DNA of 16,040 nucleotides, from NCBI GenBank assembly GCA_946479835.1, contig CAMLHD010000017.1, positions 1-16,040 on the forward strand. Reading direction: 5' to 3'. This document shows, piece after piece, positions 12,838 to 16,040 of the stretch (positions are counted from its first letter, which is position 1; every line of letters starts with the position of its first letter). The notes beneath the pieces are model-generated. The model saw only the letters and a program-made list of their open reading frames with translations. It had not been told where the DNA came from and ran no database searches. Source of the stretch: an uncultured Candidatus Saccharibacteria bacterium (GTDB taxonomy: Bacteria > Patescibacteria > Saccharimonadia > Saccharimonadales > JACDBH01). The translations under genes were made by a program, and so were the position numbers.

Positions 12838-13293
12838 ATGAGTTTGAAGCAACAACTTGAGGCGGACTTGAAGTCGGCAATGCTGGCCGGCGACAAAGTA
12901 CTGGTGACCACGCTGCGCGGCCTAAAAAGCGCCATCTTGAACGTCGAGGTGGCGGAGGGCAAGCGCGACACCGGCCTGTCAGATGGAGAGATAGTCAATC
13001 TGTTTCAAAAAGAAGCCAAGAAGCGTCAGGAAAGCGCCGACCTGTACGTCCAGGGCGGCAGCCAGGATCGGGCTGATGCGGAACTTACGGAAAAGAAAGT
13101 CATAGAAAAATACCTGCCCGAGCAGCTGAGCCGCGAAGAAATAGAAGCTATTGTAGATGAAGTTATAACTGGGACCAATGCTTCCGGCATGGCAGCCATG
13201 GGCCATGTCATAGGATCGGTCAAGCAAAAGACCGGCGCGGCGGCTGATGGCGCCGTCATCGCCCAGGTGGTGAAAGAAAAACTGAGCCAATGA
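12838..13293 (+). CDS. yqeY: GatB/YqeY domain protein
   Basis: This 151-residue all-helical protein is homologous to the C-terminal tRNA-binding part of GatB. Standalone YqeY proteins are widespread but their function is not established. Typical features seen are SLKQQLEADLKSAMLAGDK...TLRGLKSAI (1-33), the QKEAKKRQESADLY helix (57-70), EKYLPEQLS (95-103) and the GxVIGxVKQKTG (132-143) signature. There is no Shine-Dalgarno. TACCAT (12821-12826) is a possible -10, giving a leader of about 5 nt. Its TGA stop overlaps the adk start (ATGA, 13290-13293), so adk is translationally coupled. Confidence 0.93.
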   Translation: MSLKQQLEADLKSAMLAGDKVLVTTLRGLKSAILNVEVAEGKRDTGLSDGEIVNLFQKEAKKRQESADLYVQGGSQDRADAELTEKKVIEKYLPEQLSREEIEAIVDEVITGTNASGMAAMGHVIGSVKQKTGAAADGAVIAQVVKEKLSQ

Positions 13294-13844
13294 TTATTTT
13301 CATGGGAGTAGCTGGTGCCGGCAAAAGCATGCAGGGCAAGCTGCTTGCCGACCGCCTAGCCTTGCCGTGGCTTTCAACCGGCGAATTCTTGCGTATGCTG
13401 ATAGCCGGCCCTAAGCGAAAAGCCATGCTATCAGGCAAGCTGCTGTCGGATAACGAAATTATCAGCTTGGTACAGAAGGTCTTTAGTCTGGTAGATGTCA
13501 GCCAAGAGTTTGTGCTGGACGGCTTTCCGCGTTCGAGCGCTCAAGCAGACTGGCTCTTGTCCCAAGCCAAGCATGGTCAGTTGAAGATCACGGCCGTCAT
13601 CAGCTTACAAGCTTCCCAGCAGGTAGTGAAAGAGCGGCTGTTGGCTCGGGGACGGGCCGACGATACCGAGGCCGCCATCGCTGAACGGTTTGAAGAATAC
13701 GAAGCAGCCATCAAGCCCATTCTTAGGCAGTTCGAAGAGGCCGGGACCGTTGTTATCAATATAGATGCCGAACAGGCACCGGTTGCCATACACGAGCAAA
13801 TTATGCAGGAATTGAAGGAACAGGCCGGTGTACACGAGGGTTAA
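13290..13844 (+). CDS. adk: Adenylate kinase (short-LID type)
   Basis: The enzyme interconverts ATP + AMP and 2 ADP. In 184 residues: P-loop GVAGAGKS (6-13), AMP-binding STGEFLR (29-35), DGFPR (77-81), and a short LID around RLLARGRADD (116-125) without the four-cysteine zinc module of longer Gram-positive forms. The P-loop reads GKSMQ rather than the canonical GKGTQ; S13 keeps the Walker A serine. Another NMP kinase activity cannot be excluded, but genomic context next to map supports adenylate kinase. It overlaps yqeY by 4 bases and map by 17. Confidence 0.88.
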   Translation: MIIFMGVAGAGKSMQGKLLADRLALPWLSTGEFLRMLIAGPKRKAMLSGKLLSDNEIISLVQKVFSLVDVSQEFVLDGFPRSSAQADWLLSQAKHGQLKITAVISLQASQQVVKERLLARGRADDTEAAIAERFEEYEAAIKPILRQFEEAGTVVINIDAEQAPVAIHEQIMQELKEQAGVHEG

Positions 13845-14589
13845 GACTGAGGCCGAGATTGAGGCTATGCGCACGGCTGGCAGGATGCTGGCAACAGTTT
13901 TGGAACTTGTAGAGAAAAGCGCCGCCCCCGGCATGAGCACCAAGGATCTGGCCGTGATTGCATCCAAGGAACTGCAGGCGCTGGGGGGTAAGCCTACCTT
14001 CCTAGGCTACGGCGACTCATCGCCGTTTCCGGACGTCATCTGCATATCGGTTAACGATGAGGTTGTGCACGGCATACCTAAATCAGACAGCATACTCAGG
14101 CTGGGCGATCTGATAAGCATTGATTTTGGCGTTACCTACGACGGTATGGTGACCGACGCAGCCCGCAGTTTTATATTAGGCGATGCCAAGCAGTCGGTAA
14201 AAAACCTGGTTAGAGATACCGAAGCCGCTATGTACGCCGGCATAGAAGCGTTGAAAGACGGCGTACGCGTCGGCGACATCAGCAGCGCCGTACAAAAAGT
14301 ATTGGTCAAGGGCAATTACGGCATTGTGCGCGATCTGGTCGGCCATGGTGTCGGCCACCAGCTGCATGAGGAGCCGGACATTCCAAATTATGGTTTTGCC
14401 AGCACCGGACCAGTGCTGAAAGCCGGCATGACTATTGCTATCGAGCCGATGGCGACGCTGGGAACACATGCCGTCACGGTAGACGACGACCAATGGACTA
14501 TCAGGACGGCCGATGGCTCACTGGCGGCTCATTTCGAAAACACGGTACTTATAACCGAACGCGGCTACGAAATCCTGACTGAAAAATAA
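13828..14589 (+). CDS. map: Methionine aminopeptidase, type I
   Basis: The enzyme removes the initiator methionine after deformylation. In 253 residues the five metal ligands are present: D99 (ISIDFG), D110 (VTDAARS), H173 (GHGVGH), E206 (AIEPM) and E237 (FENTV), plus the substrate-contact histidines H81 and H180. There is no N-terminal zinc-finger extension. GTG 13828 is the start, because alignment with the family (usual 'KTxxEIExMRxAG' opening) requires about seven residues before EAEIEAMRTAG. This places the start 17 bases inside adk, with AAGGAA (13814-13820) as a plausible ribosome site. adk-map adjacency is ancestral (secY-adk-map), but here secY is absent. Confidence 0.93.
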   Translation: MYTRVKTEAEIEAMRTAGRMLATVLELVEKSAAPGMSTKDLAVIASKELQALGGKPTFLGYGDSSPFPDVICISVNDEVVHGIPKSDSILRLGDLISIDFGVTYDGMVTDAARSFILGDAKQSVKNLVRDTEAAMYAGIEALKDGVRVGDISSAVQKVLVKGNYGIVRDLVGHGVGHQLHEEPDIPNYGFASTGPVLKAGMTIAIEPMATLGTHAVTVDDDQWTIRTADGSLAAHFENTVLITERGYEILTEK

Positions 14590-14602
14590 GCCCACAACCT
14601 AT

Positions 14603-14632
14603 TTGCTAGATGTAAACCTCTAGCGTTATACT
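14603..14632 (+). promoter_or_regulatory. Promoter of ftsA (TTGCTA-18-TATACT) with inverted repeat in spacer
   Basis: -35 TTGCTA (14603-14608), 18-nt spacer, -10 TATACT (14627-14632). The expected start is about 14639, one base before the ATG. gctaga (14605-14610) and tctagc (14619-14624) form an inverted repeat with 8-base spacing across the promoter core. Confidence 0.7.
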
Positions 14633-14639
14633 TCAAAGC

Positions 14640-15884
14640 ATGCGCGATAATGTTTTCCCGCACTTTGTCGGTATTGATATTGGCACCTCCGCAGTCCGCT
14701 GCGTAGTGGGCATGTTTGATGACTCTGACAGCAACACGCCATCGATTGTCGGCTATGGTTCAGCGCTTAATAATGGAATGCGTAAAGGCGTGGTCTCGCA
14801 CGTTGATGACGTAACAGCTGCCATTGACCAGGCCATATCCGAAGCCGAGCGTATATCGGGCATACGTATATCGTCCGGTACGGTCAACGTAAACGGTTCG
14901 CATGTAGCCGGCGTTAACTCCAGGGGCGTAATTGCTATTTCAACCGCTAACCGAGAGATCAGCATTGAGGACCGTGAACGGGCAGAGGAAGCCGCAACCA
15001 TTATCCAGCTGCCGCCGAACCGCGACATAATACAGGTCTTTGCCAAGAACTACCGCTTGGACGGTCAGGAGAGCATCAAGGATCCGGTTGGCATGCATGG
15101 CGTCAGACTCGAAGTAGATACTCACATCGTTACCGTTTCAACCCCAGCCATCAAGAGTCTGGACACAGCTCTCACCAAAGCTAACTTCAGGGCGAATCAT
15201 CACACCGTATCGTCTTTGGCTGCGGCCGAAGCCGTCCTGGACCGCCAGCAGAAGGAATCAGGCACGGCGGTGCTGGACATTGGCGCCGGCACGACCAACT
15301 TGGCAGTTTTCGAAGACGGCGAAGTCCAACATGTAGCGGTTATACCGATTGGCGGTGTTCATATCACTAACGATCTGGCTATCGGGCTTAGGACCGAGCT
15401 TGGCATCGCTGAGGCCGCCAAGCTCCAGGTCGGCACACTCAAGGAAAATTCCAAGCGTACCGCCTCAAGCAAGGTGCGCTACGACGGCCGCGAATATGAG
15501 TTCAACCAAGCCGATATCTTTATGGTGCTGGAGGCAAGAGTCGAGGAGCTGTTCGAGTTCGTTGACAAGGAGCTTAAGAAGATACATAAATCCGGCAAAC
15601 TGCCCGGCGGAGTAGTCATTGTCGGCGGTACTTCGCGGCTGCCGGGCCTGGCTGACTTCGCCAAAGAGGCCTTGGGCCTGCCCGCCCGTATCGGCCAGTT
15701 GCAGCCGTTAACCGGCATCGTCGATGCGATTGCCGACGAACCGTATACTGCTGCCATCGGCCTGATGTGGCTCGATATGCTGCTTGGACAACATCCTGGT
15801 TCAGGCGCAACAGGGGCGGGAAGCATGGGCGGGCTGCATTCCATAGCCAAAAGTGCCTTTGGAAAATTCCGTCGCAAGCCCTAA
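14640..15884 (+). CDS. ftsA: Cell division protein FtsA
   Basis: This actin-like ATPase anchors FtsZ to the membrane. In 414 residues: phosphate-1 loop GIDIGTSAVR (11-20), the 1C/SHS2 subdomain at about 85-165, phosphate-2 loop VLDIGAGTTN (211-220), adenosine motif IVGGTSRLPG (327-336), a Gly-rich flexible linker (about 384-398) and a C-terminal amphipathic helix (about 399-412, ending KFRRK) that is the usual membrane-targeting sequence. Length is normal (E. coli 420). It starts 50 bases after map from its own promoter with almost no leader. ftsZ follows 94 bases later from a separate promoter, and no ftsQ or mur gene is adjacent. Confidence 0.95.
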   Translation: MRDNVFPHFVGIDIGTSAVRCVVGMFDDSDSNTPSIVGYGSALNNGMRKGVVSHVDDVTAAIDQAISEAERISGIRISSGTVNVNGSHVAGVNSRGVIAISTANREISIEDRERAEEAATIIQLPPNRDIIQVFAKNYRLDGQESIKDPVGMHGVRLEVDTHIVTVSTPAIKSLDTALTKANFRANHHTVSSLAAAEAVLDRQQKESGTAVLDIGAGTTNLAVFEDGEVQHVAVIPIGGVHITNDLAIGLRTELGIAEAAKLQVGTLKENSKRTASSKVRYDGREYEFNQADIFMVLEARVEELFEFVDKELKKIHKSGKLPGGVVIVGGTSRLPGLADFAKEALGLPARIGQLQPLTGIVDAIADEPYTAAIGLMWLDMLLGQHPGSGATGAGSMGGLHSIAKSAFGKFRRKP

Positions 15885-15917
15885 TTTAAGCTGGCTACAT
15901 TTTTTATACTCTTTTGA

Positions 15918-15946
15918 TTGATAGACCGGCTTTCCTACGCTATACT
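15918..15946 (+). promoter_or_regulatory. Promoter of ftsZ (TTGATA-17-TATACT)
   Basis: -35 TTGATA (15918-15923), 17-nt spacer, -10 TATACT (15941-15946). The expected start is about 15953, giving a leader of about 26 nt with AGGAG (15962-15966) and TAGGA (15971-15975). A second TATACT at 15905-15910 could be a tandem upstream promoter but lacks a -35. Confidence 0.75.
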
Positions 15947-15978
15947 GTCCGAAGAAGAAACAGGAGTGAGTAGGACAA

Positions 15979-16040
15979 ATGCCACAGGTTAATCCCTCTA
16001 TAGAAACGTTTGCCAGGATTTTAGTAGTCGGAGTCGGCGG
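15979..16040 (+). CDS. ftsZ: Cell division protein FtsZ, first 20 codons (runs off the window)
   Basis: The visible N-terminus is MPQVNPSIETFARILVVGVG followed by another G codon start. The ARILVVGVGG strand-loop is the first nucleotide-binding element of FtsZ (usual form 'KVIGVGGGG'). Together with ftsA immediately upstream this makes FtsZ, the tubulin-like GTPase of the division ring, the best call. The remaining motifs lie beyond the window. Confidence 0.85.
   Translation, partial: MPQVNPSIETFARILVVGVG

Overview
The window looks like ordinary chromosome from a small-genome bacterium of the Candidate Phyla Radiation (Patescibacteria), most likely Candidatus Saccharibacteria (TM7). The basis is a protein with a DUF5663-like N-terminal domain, a ROK-family kinase without the usual zinc motif, many very short or absent 5' leaders, and a compact layout with overlapping genes. 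TGA acts as a normal stop (infB, yqeY), so there is no sign of the UGA-to-Gly recoding known from Gracilibacteria and Absconditabacteria. The assignment is by pattern recognition only; the 23S fragment would settle it.

Layout. 1-530: 3' end of a 23S rRNA, a structured spacer without a tRNA, a complete 5S rRNA and its terminator. 540-3670: accessory-like genes, namely a two-helix membrane peptide (minus strand), a secreted GH16 glucanase, a zinc-ribbon Nudix hydrolase, an unrecognised Cys-motif protein, and a tightly regulated two-gene unit (KGG-repeat basic protein plus single-helix membrane protein) closed by a bidirectional terminator. 3672-4935 (minus): ROK kinase followed by an overlapping HEXXH/zinc-ribbon protein. 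5000-8690 (plus): rpsA, infB and the DUF5663-like gene with a proline-rich tail. 8693-12120 (minus): priA, def, fmt. 12121-16040 (plus): small winged-helix regulator, rpsU, yqeY-adk-map (overlapping), ftsA, and the first 20 codons of ftsZ.

Function. The core of the window is translation initiation and N-terminal methionine handling: S1, IF-2, Fmt, Def, S21 and Map lie within about 10 kb, with replication restart (PriA) and division (FtsA, FtsZ) around them.

Regulation is the most interesting layer. Six or seven genes have a -10 box placed so that transcription should begin 0-3 nt before the start codon (GH16, Nudix, ROK, def, priA, rpsU, ftsA), whereas rpsA, infB, the KGG gene and the DUF5663-like gene have clear Shine-Dalgarno leaders. 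Three promoters carry an inverted repeat inside the -35/-10 spacer. The KGG gene has an intrinsic terminator in its leader, and the infB ribosome binding site sits in a hairpin. I see no CRISPR array, insertion sequence, tRNA, phage gene or recognisable defence system.
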